Assembly (NCBI RefSeq): GCF_022662175.1
Contig: NZ_JAKMCR010000001.1
Coordinates: 1,550,001-1,614,000 of the forward strand
DNA length: 64,000 nucleotides
Reading direction: 5' to 3'
Source: Aestuariivivens marinum
GTDB taxonomy: Bacteria; Bacteroidota; Bacteroidia; Flavobacteriales; Flavobacteriaceae
The notes below the pieces were generated by a model. That model worked only from the letters and a program-made list of their open reading frames with translations, did not search any database and was not told the DNA's origin. The translations under genes were made by a program, and so were the position numbers. Below are positions 1 through 9,564 of this stretch, piece after piece; the stretch's first letter is position 1, and each line of letters begins with the position of its first letter.

Positions 1-40
1 AAAGAATTTTATTGATACTGTGTAGTTATTGAAAAGGAAA

Positions 41-1303
41 ATGGGTGTTATTTTAAAAGTTGAAAACATAAGTAAGCAGTATCGATTAGGGTTAATTGGT
101 AGTGGTGCATTGGGTGATGACTTAAAACGCTGGTGGTATAAAGTTAGGGGGAAGGAAGATCCGTTTTTAAAGGTAGGAGAGCTTAATGATAGGAGTACAA
201 AAGGAGATAGCCAATATGTTTGGGCGATTAAGGATATCAATTTTGAGGTACAGGAAGGCGAGGTTTTAGGGATTATAGGAAAAAATGGTGCTGGCAAATC
301 TACTTTGTTAAAAATATTATCCCGAGTAACTGGCCCAACAACAGGCAACATAAAAACAAAAGGGCGTATAGCCTCCTTGTTAGAAGTAGGCACAGGCTTC
401 CATCCCGAACTAACAGGTAGGGAGAACATTTATTTAAATGGTGCCATATTGGGTATGACCAAAGCAGAAATAAAGAGTAAAGAAGATGAGATAATTGCGT
501 TTTCTGGTTGTGAACGTTATATTGACACCCCAGTTAAGAGATATTCTTCAGGGATGCGGGTTCGGTTGGCTTTTGCGGTTGCCGCTTTTTTAGAACCTGA
601 TATTTTGGTTATTGACGAGGTGTTGGCCGTTGGTGATGCCGAATTTCAAAAAAAGGCCATTGGTAAAATGCAAGACATTAGTAAAGGTGATGGGCGAACA
701 GTACTATTTGTTAGTCATAATATGGCTGCAGTAAAAAGCTTGTGTACCAGGGGTATGGTTTTGCGACAAGGGAAAATTGCTTTTATGGGTGATACTACTG
801 AAGCAGTAAGCTTTTATTTGAAAGATGGTTTTGAGTTGGAAAATAAAAAGATATTTGATGACCTTTATGATAATGATCTATTTATTTTGCACGAGATTAT
901 TGCCAAGGGTCAAAATAAAACTGAAAGCGCCTTAATATTGGAAGATGATGCTCTAGAATTGGTCACTTGTATTACTATTAAATCTTCGTGCCCAGAACAA
1001 TATCATGTCACTTATCATTTATTTAATGAGTTAGGAGAGCCACTGTTTTCATTTTCAAGTGGAAGTATTGACCTCCTTAAAGGATATAATCGATTACATT
1101 GTAGTTTCCCAAAATCGTTTTTACGCTCTGGACAGTATTTTTTGTCTTTTTTTGTTGTTGAAAACAAAAGAAAAGCTGTTTTTATTGAAAAGGATATTAT
1201 GAGTTTTACTGTTGTTGATGCTAAAAGGGATTTAGGGGTTTATATGGGTAAAGAACCGGGCTATATTAAACCTCAATTAACATGGCAAAACCTTACTGAA
1301 TGA
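41..1303 (+). CDS. Wzt-type ABC transporter ATP-binding protein for polysaccharide export
   Basis: ATPase subunit of an ABC exporter that would move an undecaprenyl-linked polysaccharide across the inner membrane. Counting from the upstream TTG at 29, the Walker A motif GKNGAGKS is at residues 84-91, the signature YSSGM at 172-176, Walker B ILVIDE at 192-197 and the switch His at 230. After about residue 270 a beta-rich C-terminal domain resembles the Wzt C-terminal glycan-binding domain, which in known systems recognises the finished chain end. I prefer ATG 41 over TTG 29 because family members begin just before the VENISKQYRLG segment. The permease partner is not in the window and should lie just upstream. 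The stop overlaps the next start by 4 bases. Confidence 0.9.
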   Translation: MGVILKVENISKQYRLGLIGSGALGDDLKRWWYKVRGKEDPFLKVGELNDRSTKGDSQYVWAIKDINFEVQEGEVLGIIGKNGAGKSTLLKILSRVTGPTTGNIKTKGRIASLLEVGTGFHPELTGRENIYLNGAILGMTKAEIKSKEDEIIAFSGCERYIDTPVKRYSSGMRVRLAFAVAAFLEPDILVIDEVLAVGDAEFQKKAIGKMQDISKGDGRTVLFVSHNMAAVKSLCTRGMVLRQGKIAFMGDTTEAVSFYLKDGFELENKKIFDDLYDNDLFILHEIIAKGQNKTESALILEDDALELVTCITIKSSCPEQYHVTYHLFNELGEPLFSFSSGSIDLLKGYNRLHCSFPKSFLRSGQYFLSFFVVENKRKAVFIEKDIMSFTVVDAKRDLGVYMGKEPGYIKPQLTWQNLTE

Positions 1304-2367
1304 TTCCTGTTACCAAAACATTTTTACCTCCTCAAGACGATTACCAAGCCATTTTAGAGAAGGCTTGGAATACAGGATGGCTGACCAATAGAGGTATATT
1401 GGTAAAAGAGTTAGAAACCAAGTTAAATGTTTATTTGGGAACGCAGCATATTTTGGCCACTGCCAATGGTACTTTATCTTTGCAAATTGCCATAAAAGCT
1501 CTTGGTTTAAAAGGTGAGGTTATTACAACTCCCTTTAGTTATGTGGCTACTACTTCCAGTATTTTTTGGGAAGGCTGTATTCCTGTATTTGTAGATATCC
1601 ACCCAGAATATTTAACCATAGATGAGTCCAAGATTGAAGACGCTATTACGGATAAAACAACGGCTATTTTAGCTACTCACGTATTTGGAAACCCATGCCA
1701 TGTAGAGGCTATCGATAAAATCGCAAAAAAATATAACCTTAAGGTTATTTACGATGGTGCCCACGCTTTTGGGGTAACCTATAAAGGGCAATCAATTTTT
1801 AATTATGGTGATGTAAGTACCTGTAGTTTTCATGCCACTAAACTGTTCCATACAGGGGAAGGAGGTGCCTTGTTTTCGCAGAATACTAAATTGTATGAAA
1901 AACTGTTTGATTATCATAATTTTGGTCATCATGGCCAAGAGGACATTAAAGGTTTGGGAACAAATGCCAAAATGAGTGAGTTACAAGCAGCTATGGGACT
2001 TGCCTTACTTCCAAATATGGCAAAAATATTAGATACAAGGATTAATTGTGTTGAAATTTATAACAATATCTTAAAGGGTTCAAATGTAAAAGCATTAAAA
2101 ATTAGGGAAGGGACTCAATGGAACTATAGTTATTATCCTATAGTATTTGAGACAGAAACCCAATTACTAGAATCAAAAAAAGTTTTAAATGAAAATAATG
2201 TTTTTCCTAGACGTTATTTTTATCCGAGTTTAAATAAACTTCCTTATGTAACTAAACAAGAGGTATGTGTTTCGGAATCTATATCAAAGAGAATTTTGTG
2301 TTTACCTTTATATGTAGGTTTAAAAAAAGCTGACATAACAGCTATTTGTAATATAGTTAGACTATGA
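1300..2367 (+). CDS. DegT/DnrJ/EryC1/StrS family PLP-dependent sugar aminotransferase
   Basis: Predicted to transaminate a nucleotide-linked keto-sugar, giving an amino sugar for the polysaccharide. The 355-residue length is normal for the family. The PLP-binding Asp is in the YDGAHAFG segment (Asp152) and the Schiff-base Lys is in SFHATKLFHTGEGG (Lys181). The start ATGA overlaps the ABC ATPase stop, and the end overlaps the following ATP-grasp gene by 4 bases, so the genes are translationally coupled. The substrate cannot be read from sequence. No dedicated nucleotide-sugar dehydratase or epimerase lies in the window, so the keto-sugar precursor must be made elsewhere. Confidence 0.9.
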   Translation: MIPVTKTFLPPQDDYQAILEKAWNTGWLTNRGILVKELETKLNVYLGTQHILATANGTLSLQIAIKALGLKGEVITTPFSYVATTSSIFWEGCIPVFVDIHPEYLTIDESKIEDAITDKTTAILATHVFGNPCHVEAIDKIAKKYNLKVIYDGAHAFGVTYKGQSIFNYGDVSTCSFHATKLFHTGEGGALFSQNTKLYEKLFDYHNFGHHGQEDIKGLGTNAKMSELQAAMGLALLPNMAKILDTRINCVEIYNNILKGSNVKALKIREGTQWNYSYYPIVFETETQLLESKKVLNENNVFPRRYFYPSLNKLPYVTKQEVCVSESISKRILCLPLYVGLKKADITAICNIVRL

Positions 2368-3470
2368 GTAAGCCTATAATCTTAATTTTCTCAGGATTTA
2401 ATGAAAGAGCGGTTGTTTCTTTTATAAGAACTCTTGAAAAGAACAAGTTGGATTATATTGTTGTCGCAAAATCTTTTGATGATTTTATCTTTTTTACCAC
2501 TTATAAAAATAAAGTTATTGCTATTAGAGATGATTTAAGTTTAGATTTAGATGTCATTAAGAAATATATATGTTTAGTAAGGCAAAAAGTAAAGACTACT
2601 CATGTCTTCATTGCTCCATCAACAGAGGCTCTAAACCGTTTTTTGTTAAAAGAAAGAAGTCGGCTTGAAGCTATGAAAGTTATTGTGCCTCTTACTAAAA
2701 AATCATTATATGATATAATTTCGGATAAATACAGTTTTGGAGTTGTTTGCAAAGAAAATGGAATATCTATTCCTAAAGAATTTTATACAATTGAAAATAT
2801 AGATTATCCATTTGTAGCTAAGCCTAAGAAGTATTTTTCAAAAGGAGGAAAGACCTTTTCACCTCAACTCATATTTAATGAAAGTGAAAAGGTTTATTTT
2901 GTGGAAAACTATCCCATTGACGATTTTTATTTTCAAGAGTTTATTGAAGGGGATAGCCATTATTTGCTATATTACTTTAGTAGAAATAAAGTGATATATA
3001 AATTTTCACAAAAAAATATAGTGCAGCAATCAGGCGGAAAGTCAATAGTAGCTGCTACTTCGTCTGATTTTCATTTTTCAGATGAATCAAAAAAATACGA
3101 AGCTTTATTTTTATCTCTGAATTTCAGGGGGTTGGTTATGGTTGAAGTTAAACAAAAAGAATTCAAAAATTATATGATTGAGGCAAATCCTAGATTTTGG
3201 GGGCCATCACAATTGTTTGTAGATGCAAATGCCAACTTATTTGAATCTTTTTTATTCGATTACCAGTTTCTTGACAAAGCACCAACATTTAACAATATAG
3301 CCAAAAATAAAAAGTATTTTTGGCATGGAGGGTTTATTAAAAGCATAAATGAACTAAATTCTTTAGTTTATTACAGCGATAAACGTTTTAGTATAACAGA
3401 TTGGTTGGATTCTGATGTTTATAAGAGAGAGGACGCTTTAGAGTATTATAAAAAAGAAGTTGGTGGATAA
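2364..3470 (+). CDS. ATP-grasp domain protein, putative carboxylate-amine ligase
   Basis: ATP-grasp enzymes join a carboxylate to an amine or thiol through an acyl-phosphate. The fold is supported by the nucleotide-binding strand PFVAKPKKYFSKGGK (about residues 148-162), the QEFIEGDSHY hinge segment (about 192-201) and the metal-binding end of the fold, VMVEVKQ followed by YMIEANPRFWGP (about 258-280), where the Glu and Asn residues would bind Mg2+. Its place directly after a sugar aminotransferase suggests that it acylates an amino sugar with an amino or hydroxy acid, but that is inference. The base composition is visibly more AT-rich than the neighbouring aminotransferase gene. Confidence 0.8.
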   Translation: MSKPIILIFSGFNERAVVSFIRTLEKNKLDYIVVAKSFDDFIFFTTYKNKVIAIRDDLSLDLDVIKKYICLVRQKVKTTHVFIAPSTEALNRFLLKERSRLEAMKVIVPLTKKSLYDIISDKYSFGVVCKENGISIPKEFYTIENIDYPFVAKPKKYFSKGGKTFSPQLIFNESEKVYFVENYPIDDFYFQEFIEGDSHYLLYYFSRNKVIYKFSQKNIVQQSGGKSIVAATSSDFHFSDESKKYEALFLSLNFRGLVMVEVKQKEFKNYMIEANPRFWGPSQLFVDANANLFESFLFDYQFLDKAPTFNNIAKNKKYFWHGGFIKSINELNSLVYYSDKRFSITDWLDSDVYKREDALEYYKKEVGG

Positions 3471-4239
3471 GTTAGAAGCGTTAAAATTGCTTTATGAAAG
3501 TGAAAGTAAGCATGCCTCTTATCAGGTGTTGTCTGATAGGCTAAGTAGGCTCATGCAATTGCCTAAAACCCCTGCTATATCCAGATATGAAAAGGAACGC
3601 TTAAACTTTATATTGCAGTATATTGAACCCATTAACAAGACCATTATTGATATTGGGGGCAACACAGGTTTTTTTTCTCATGAATTTTTAGAGGCAAATG
3701 CCCACCATGTTACTTATTTTGAAGGCAATAAAACACATGCCAAATTTGTTGATTTAGCCTCAAATATTTTAGGGTATCATGAAAAAATCGAAATTATTGA
3801 TGATTATTACACTTTCGAAAATAATAATGACACACATAAATTTGATGTTGGGTTACTATTAAATGTTTTGCATCATGTTGGTGATGACTATGGCAATAAA
3901 AATTACTCCATTATACAAGCAAAAGAAAAAATTATAAACCAACTTAATTTTTTAAGTTCAAGAGTAAGTACGCTTATTTTTCAATTGGGCTATAACTGGA
4001 AAGGAGATAAGGATAGGTGTTTGTTTAACAATGGGACAAAACAAGAGCAAATAGATTTTATAAAAGAGGGGATTGGTAAGTATTGGAATATTGAAACAAT
4101 AGGTGTTGCCGTTGATAAAAAAGAGGTAATAGTGTATGAGCCCTTAAGCGAAAATAATATAGAACGTAATGATCGTTTGGGAGAGTTTTTGAATAGGCCT
4201 ATTTTTATATTAAAAAACATTTGTCATGATAAAAACTAA
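3460..4239 (+). CDS. Class I SAM-dependent methyltransferase-like protein
   Basis: The segment TIIDIGGNTGFFSHEF (about residues 61-76) matches motif I of Rossmann-fold methyltransferases. FDVGLLLNVLHHVGDD (about 128-143) matches the post-motif region after strand 4. The substrate is unknown; within this operon a sugar hydroxyl or amino group is likely. The start is uncertain: TTG 3460 and GTG 3463 are adjacent candidates, both inside the end of the ATP-grasp gene, and there is no nearby ATG. The end overlaps the next glycosyltransferase by 14 bases. Confidence 0.75.
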   Translation: MVDKLEALKLLYESESKHASYQVLSDRLSRLMQLPKTPAISRYEKERLNFILQYIEPINKTIIDIGGNTGFFSHEFLEANAHHVTYFEGNKTHAKFVDLASNILGYHEKIEIIDDYYTFENNNDTHKFDVGLLLNVLHHVGDDYGNKNYSIIQAKEKIINQLNFLSSRVSTLIFQLGYNWKGDKDRCLFNNGTKQEQIDFIKEGIGKYWNIETIGVAVDKKEVIVYEPLSENNIERNDRLGEFLNRPIFILKNICHDKN

Positions 4240-5089
4240 GCCCTTGGTAAGCATATGTTGTATTACATATAATCATGAAAAATTTATTGAGGAGGCATTA
4301 GAGGGTTTTTTAATGCAAGAAACTAATTTTGAATATGAAATATTAATTCATGATGATGCTTCAACAGATAAAACCAAATCAATTATTGAATCTTATGTAC
4401 TAAAACATCCTGAAGTAGTATTTCCCATTTTTCAAAAAGAAAATCAATATTCTCTTGGGGTTAGGGGAATTATGGCTCGATATAATTTTCCACGTGCCAA
4501 AGGCAAGTATGTTGCCTTATGCGAAGGCGACGATTATTGGACTGACCCCTTAAAATTGCAAAAACAGGTGGATTTTTTGGAAAAAAATAAAGAAATTAAT
4601 ATTTGCTTCCATAGCGCACAGGTTTTAAAAAACAATATACTAGATGCATATGAGATTCCAGAACCGTTTGAAACCAAAGCGTTTGAATATATAGAGTTAT
4701 TAAAATACTATAATTTTATTGCAACAGCAAGTATTGTGTTTAGAAAACCAGAGGAATTAGAGTTGCCTAAATGGTACTATGAATTACCGTTTGGAGATTT
4801 AGGACTTTATAAAATAATATCCGATAATAAAAAAATACAGTGTATAAACGAGTTTATGAGCGTGTATCGTGTTCATCATGATGGTGTCTATTCTAAGCTT
4901 TCCCAAGCCCAAGCTAGGTACCAGTTTTTAAGGTTTTATAAAACAATATTTAATGCATTGAACAAAAAAGAGAAAAGTATTGTAAAAGAGAAACTAAACC
5001 AGTTGTATTTAGATTTAGCAAGCTTGAGGTTTAAGAAATGGCCAAAGCTTCAAGTAGGTTATTATTGGTATCTTCGATTTAAGTTTTGA
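4226..5089 (+). CDS. Glycosyltransferase family 2
   Basis: Inverting GT-A fold transferase that adds a sugar from a nucleotide-sugar donor to a lipid-linked acceptor on the cytoplasmic side. The N-terminus PLVSICCITYNHEKF is the typical first beta strand. HDDASTDKT (about residues 42-50) is the nucleotide-binding motif and CEGDDYWTDP (about 97-106) carries the DxD-like metal site. The 287-residue length fits a single-domain GT2 without membrane anchor. It overlaps the upstream methyltransferase and the downstream gene, as expected within one operon. Donor and linkage are unknown. Confidence 0.87.
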   Translation: MIKTKPLVSICCITYNHEKFIEEALEGFLMQETNFEYEILIHDDASTDKTKSIIESYVLKHPEVVFPIFQKENQYSLGVRGIMARYNFPRAKGKYVALCEGDDYWTDPLKLQKQVDFLEKNKEINICFHSAQVLKNNILDAYEIPEPFETKAFEYIELLKYYNFIATASIVFRKPEELELPKWYYELPFGDLGLYKIISDNKKIQCINEFMSVYRVHHDGVYSKLSQAQARYQFLRFYKTIFNALNKKEKSIVKEKLNQLYLDLASLRFKKWPKLQVGYYWYLRFKF

Positions 5090-5097
5090 TTTATTTT

Positions 5098-5961
5098 ATG
5101 AAGCATGCCCTTTTAATTACTGCCTATAAAAATTTTGATCATTTGAAAGATGTCATTTCTTTTTTTGATAACAACTTTTGTGTCTATATCCATATTGATA
5201 GGAAAATTAAAGTAGAACCTTTTGATATTGACCAGTTAAAGGGGTTTGCTAATGTTAAGCTTATTTCAAGAAAGTATAGGGTTAATTGGGGAGGGATCAA
5301 TCATTTAAAATGTATTTTACATCTAGCAGAACAAGCCCTGTTAAATAAGGAAATTAGTATGTTTCATTTAATTAGTGGCCATGATTATCCCATAAAGAAT
5401 ATCTCTTATTTTCTCAATATTGATACCGGAAAAAATTATTTAAATTATCATGAATTGCCATCTGAAAAATGGAAGGAAGGTGGTTTAAATCGGTTAATGT
5501 ATTATAATTTTTACGACCTTATTGATGCCAAAAAGCACAGGGATTATATCTTTAAATTGATTGACTTCCAAAAAAAAATACATTTTAAACGACGACTTTC
5601 CAAAAGGCTTCCCAAGTTATTTGGTGGTGAGACTTGGTGGACCCTTAACAATAGTACTTTAAGATATGTTTTAGATTATACGCATGAAAACCCAAGATTT
5701 TTGAAGCGATTGCGACATACTTTTTGTTCAGAAGAAATTTATTTTCAGACCATTATTATGAATTCACCTTACGCTTTAACAGTGATTAATGACAGTTTGC
5801 GCTATATTGATTGGAATACCCGTAATGGGAACCATCCCGCCAATTTAGATGAGAGTGATTTGAAAAAAATAATAGCAAGCAATAAACTATTTGCTAGAAA
5901 ATTTGAGTTTCCTGTATCGCAAAAACTTAAGGCTTGTTTATTGAAAACTTTTAACGATTAA
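5098..5961 (+). CDS. Core-2/I-branching (GT14-like) glycosyltransferase
   Basis: Resembles bacterial members of the beta-1,6-N-acetylglucosaminyltransferase / core-2-I-branching family. Supporting segments are the N-terminal HALLITAYKNFDHL, the strand YIHIDRK, the family-typical HLISGHDYPIK, the GGETWWTLNN segment and the EEIYFQTII segment with its acidic pair. The reading frame opens at TTG 5086, but ATG 5098 gives a protein beginning MKHALLITAYK, the usual family start, so I use it. It sits 8 bases after a GT2 gene and 6 bases before another. The role is probably transfer of GlcNAc or xylose as a branch; the sugar is inference. Confidence 0.82.
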   Translation: MKHALLITAYKNFDHLKDVISFFDNNFCVYIHIDRKIKVEPFDIDQLKGFANVKLISRKYRVNWGGINHLKCILHLAEQALLNKEISMFHLISGHDYPIKNISYFLNIDTGKNYLNYHELPSEKWKEGGLNRLMYYNFYDLIDAKKHRDYIFKLIDFQKKIHFKRRLSKRLPKLFGGETWWTLNNSTLRYVLDYTHENPRFLKRLRHTFCSEEIYFQTIIMNSPYALTVINDSLRYIDWNTRNGNHPANLDESDLKKIIASNKLFARKFEFPVSQKLKACLLKTFND

Positions 5962-5967
5962 TGTCGC

Positions 5968-6996
5968 ATGTCTCAAACCCCACTAGTAAGTGTTATTATG
6001 CCTGTTTACAACTGTGAGCTTTATGTAAAGGAGGCTGTTGAAAGTATATTGTATCAGACTTATGAGAATTTTGAGCTTATAATACTAGATGATGCATCAA
6101 CAGATAATACGGTTAAAATTGTTTCTGAAATCAAGGATTCTAGAATTAAGTTTATTAAAAAGAACATTAATACAGGCTATACGACTAGCTTAAATTTAGG
6201 TGTTGAGCTAGCCAAAGGCAAGTATATTGCCCGAATGGATGGTGACGATGTTAGTTTGCCTGAACGATTTGAAAAACAAGTTGCATTTTTGGAGGAACAA
6301 AGCGATGTTGTTGTTTGTGGTGCTTGGTATATCTCTATTGGTACAGGTGTAATAAAACCATATCCAGAAATGCACGAGGCTAATAAGCTTAGATTGTTGG
6401 AGGGTACTTGTTTTGCACATCCCACTATTATGTTAAGGAAATCTGTTTTAGTAGAAAATCAATTGAAATATGATGTTTTTAGTGAACCGGCAGAGGATTA
6501 TGCTTTGTGGGTAGATTTATTACAATATGGTAGATTTTACAATTTACAAGAACCCTTACTGAAGTACCGTATCCATGATAAACAAGTCTCACAAGAACGA
6601 AGGGCTATGCAAATAGAGAGCAAACTTAATACACGCATTCGATTATTCCAATATTTAAACATAACCTTTAGTGGAATTGAGCAGGATGTATGGAAAAAAG
6701 TATTTAAGGGTAAAAGTTTGGATTTTAATGGGTTAAAGATTTTAATAAAAAAAAAGAAGCAGCTTCTTAGGGCTAATAAAACTTTAGATTTTTTTGACAA
6801 CGATGGTTTAAAAGCTTACTTAAATGCTCTGGAATATCAATCTGTAAATTCCTTTTTTTTGGATCGAGATCGATTTAATCCGCTTGTATATTTTGAGTAT
6901 TTGAGTTTATGTCATATATCTTCTTTTAGATTTTCGTTTAGAACCCATATTATTTTTTTTGTAAAATCATTATTATTCTTTACTAACAAAAAATAG
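5968..6996 (+). CDS. Glycosyltransferase family 2
   Basis: GT-A fold transferase with N-terminal strand PLVSVIMPVYNCELYV, nucleotide motif LDDASTDNT (about residues 40-48) and the metal site RMDGDDVSLPERF (about 90-102). EDYALWVDLL near residue 175 is the usual acidic catalytic-base segment. At 342 residues it has a basic, AT-rich C-terminal extension of about 100 residues ending in a hydrophobic patch, which may contact the membrane. Probable role: addition of one sugar to the repeat unit. Confidence 0.87.
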   Translation: MSQTPLVSVIMPVYNCELYVKEAVESILYQTYENFELIILDDASTDNTVKIVSEIKDSRIKFIKKNINTGYTTSLNLGVELAKGKYIARMDGDDVSLPERFEKQVAFLEEQSDVVVCGAWYISIGTGVIKPYPEMHEANKLRLLEGTCFAHPTIMLRKSVLVENQLKYDVFSEPAEDYALWVDLLQYGRFYNLQEPLLKYRIHDKQVSQERRAMQIESKLNTRIRLFQYLNITFSGIEQDVWKKVFKGKSLDFNGLKILIKKKKQLLRANKTLDFFDNDGLKAYLNALEYQSVNSFFLDRDRFNPLVYFEYLSLCHISSFRFSFRTHIIFFVKSLLFFTNKK

Positions 6997-7030
6997 TATA
7001 TTCACTACTTGAGCTATACACCATTGTATT

Positions 7031-8239
7031 ATGAAAGTACTGTTCTGGTTAAATAAATTTCCAACTTTTTCAGAAACATTTATTAGAGATCAAATAATTG
7101 CTTTAATAATACAAGGTATAGATGTGCTTATTTATACTAACTATAAAGGCATAAATCAAGAGGAAATAAAAGCTTTACATGGGTATGAAGCCTATAAGCT
7201 TCAAAAGAAGCATATTGATATTGATGCGTCCACACCAAAAAATAAGTTTTTTAGGGTAATGCTCTTTATTTGGATATTGGGGATAAAAGGGTTTAGGCAT
7301 GAATATGGTAAATGTTATAGGCGGTCATTGGATTTTTCCAGTTTTAAAAAAATGAAGCGATCGCTTAATACCTTCTTTAGGGTGCATTACCTTATAAAGC
7401 ACCGTATTGATATCATACATGCGCATTATGGTACCAATGGTAATGAAGCTGCTATCTTTAAAAAAGTAGGGCTGCCCTTAAGGTTGTATTCTACATTTCA
7501 TGGTTATGATATTAGGTTAGGTGTAAAAAAAGGGGGGGCAATCTATGCAGATCTATTTGAATTTGGCGATGGGATATTTGCAATATCAGATTTTAATTAT
7601 TCAAGGTTGTTGTCATTTGGGGCATTAAAGGAAAGACTTTTTAAATTATCTAATGGTATAGATACTGCTTTTTATAAAAGGGAAAAGGCGATTTCTAAGG
7701 CGGGGGTTATAAATATCTTGACAGTTGCCAGATTGGTGGAAGAAAAGGCATTGCATATAGCTATACATGCCATTTGTAAATTAATAGCGACAAGGGCCAA
7801 TTTAGATTTAAACTATATGATTATTGGTGAAGGTGTTGAGCGTTTAAAACTGGAAGATTTGATAGAAAAGCTTGGTCTAGGTCATATTGTAAAACTGTTA
7901 GGAGCTAAAGACTCTGCGTATGTGGCAAAATTAATGGCGACTTCAGATTTATTTCTTTTGCCTAGTAAAGCAGAAGCTTTGCCGACTGTATTGTTGGAGG
8001 CGCAGGCTAGTGGGATGGTTGTGTTGGCAACTAATGTGGGAGGCGTAAAGGAAATAGTGCGAGGTGGGACTGTAGTGCCGCCTTTGAACATTGATGGTTT
8101 TTGTAAAGGTCTTAGTATGTTGATAGATGGGCGAATGAACTGGGATGAGTATAGCCGATTGGGTAGGGAATATGTAGTAGCGAACCATGATATTTACAAA
8201 CAAACAAAGCATCTTGTTAATATTTATATGGGTTATTAA
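7031..8239 (+). CDS. Glycosyltransferase family 4 (GT-B fold), WcaL-like
   Basis: Retaining GT-B glycosyltransferase. The N-terminal half shows FPTFSETFIRDQI, found in colanic-acid WcaL-like and related enzymes, and HAHYGTNG. The C-terminal donor-binding half has VARLVEEKALHIAI (about residues 235-248) and the EX7E-type segment in LPSKAEALPTVLLEAQASG (about 315-333) followed by NVGGVKEIV. The 402-residue length is normal. It starts 34 bases after the preceding gene and is followed 11 bases later by an AlgJ-like protein. Confidence 0.88.
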   Translation: MKVLFWLNKFPTFSETFIRDQIIALIIQGIDVLIYTNYKGINQEEIKALHGYEAYKLQKKHIDIDASTPKNKFFRVMLFIWILGIKGFRHEYGKCYRRSLDFSSFKKMKRSLNTFFRVHYLIKHRIDIIHAHYGTNGNEAAIFKKVGLPLRLYSTFHGYDIRLGVKKGGAIYADLFEFGDGIFAISDFNYSRLLSFGALKERLFKLSNGIDTAFYKREKAISKAGVINILTVARLVEEKALHIAIHAICKLIATRANLDLNYMIIGEGVERLKLEDLIEKLGLGHIVKLLGAKDSAYVAKLMATSDLFLLPSKAEALPTVLLEAQASGMVVLATNVGGVKEIVRGGTVVPPLNIDGFCKGLSMLIDGRMNWDEYSRLGREYVVANHDIYKQTKHLVNIYMGY

Positions 8240-8250
8240 AGAAAAGATTC

Positions 8251-9306
8251 ATGAGATTATTTCTTAAAAAATTAGCATTATTTTTAGTTCCTTTTGTTTT
8301 GCTGGGTATAGTAGCCGAAATTAGTTATACGAAGTCTGGAGGGGATTTAAATCGATTGGGGAAAATACCTTACCCTAAAGATTATAGAAATCAATTTCAT
8401 GAAGTTTTTAATCAAGAAAAAAGGTATCATGAGTTTTCTGAGTTGCATCTAGATTCTGTGCAGTATGTAGATGTTTTGACCATAGGCGACTCTTTTTCCC
8501 AGCAAGGGGCTTATGGTTATCAAAATTATTTGGCCATTGAACAGGGATTGGATGTAGTGAATTTTGATTATAAAACATTTGCGCTGGAAAATTATAAGCC
8601 TCTTCATTTTTTATACCAAATGCTTAATAGTGATATTTTTGAACATGTTAAGGCTGATTACATTATTTTGCAAATTGTAGAAAGAGACATCCTTAGACAT
8701 TTGAATGATTTAAATGAAAAAAAAGGCTTGACCATAACTGATCTATTTGAGAATATAAAAGCTGAGTTGTCTTTAAATGAGAAGTATCAAAATAGTACTT
8801 TTAGAATGAGAATGAATGATATGGTGCATTTTTATCGTTATGGTTTGTTGTATTGCTTTAATGATCGTGCTTTCGAATCTTCTGTGTATAAAAAAAAATT
8901 ATCTAAGCCTCTTTTTTCGGCCAACGAAGATATGCTCCTTTTTTATGATCGAGATATAAGTAATATGAATAATTACAGCAATGCAGAAAATGTTAAGCAA
9001 TTTAATAACATTCTTAATCGGTTAAATATAGAACTTAAAGCTCTAGGCATAGATTTAATCGTTATGCCATGTGCTGACAAATATGATATATATTATGACT
9101 ATATAATTGGTAATAGGCATAGGGAAAACCTATTTTTCGAGAATTTAAAAGTGTTGCCCAAAGACTATTTGTATATTGATACAAAGGCTGTGTTAAAACC
9201 ATATATTGATAATGGTGTTAAAGATGTGTATTTTGCGGATGATACGCATTGGTCACCAATTGCAACTAAATTGATTGCTGAAGAAGTATATGGATTAATT
9301 CAATGA
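8251..9306 (+). CDS. AlgJ/AlgX-like SGNH hydrolase-fold protein, putative polysaccharide O-acetyltransferase
   Basis: An N-terminal hydrophobic segment (about residues 6-22) anchors or exports the protein. The SGNH catalytic Ser is in TIGDSFSQ (Ser81) and the catalytic Asp/His pair is in DDTHWSP near the C-terminus (about residues 331-333), as in AlgJ, AlgX and DHHW proteins. Such proteins receive acetyl groups brought across the membrane by an MBOAT partner and place them on the polysaccharide. The only MBOAT in the window is at 25365-26801, about 16 kb downstream, so the pairing is inference. This is the last gene before a 258-base gap. Confidence 0.78.
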   Translation: MRLFLKKLALFLVPFVLLGIVAEISYTKSGGDLNRLGKIPYPKDYRNQFHEVFNQEKRYHEFSELHLDSVQYVDVLTIGDSFSQQGAYGYQNYLAIEQGLDVVNFDYKTFALENYKPLHFLYQMLNSDIFEHVKADYIILQIVERDILRHLNDLNEKKGLTITDLFENIKAELSLNEKYQNSTFRMRMNDMVHFYRYGLLYCFNDRAFESSVYKKKLSKPLFSANEDMLLFYDRDISNMNNYSNAENVKQFNNILNRLNIELKALGIDLIVMPCADKYDIYYDYIIGNRHRENLFFENLKVLPKDYLYIDTKAVLKPYIDNGVKDVYFADDTHWSPIATKLIAEEVYGLIQ

Positions 9307-9564
9307 TAGCAAAATATTTTTTTAAACCAGTATGTGGCTTTTGCTATATTAGCTTAAATTGATCATAAAAAATTGATACTTGCAGAAACTTTAATATTTA
9401 ATAGTATGTCTGCTTTTAAATTAAGCAGAACTGACAATTAAAGTTTTAAGTAGTAATTTTATACCAAAGTTTATCTGATAGATTATTATCGTTGTTTAGA
9501 TAGTTGATTAATACTAGTATAAGTTCAATAAATAGAGAATCACTTTTGAATCCCTGTAAGTCAT
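9307..9564. other. 258-base intergenic gap with nested inverted repeats
   Basis: No coding potential seen. The gap contains two nested perfect inverted repeats. The outer arms AAACTTTAAT (9386-9395) and ATTAAAGTTT (9437-9446) enclose a hairpin TCTGCTT (9409-9415) / AAGCAGA (9423-9429). It could be a structured leader, a terminator-like pause or an operator. There is no clear U-tract immediately after it, so I do not call a terminator. Confidence 0.5.
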
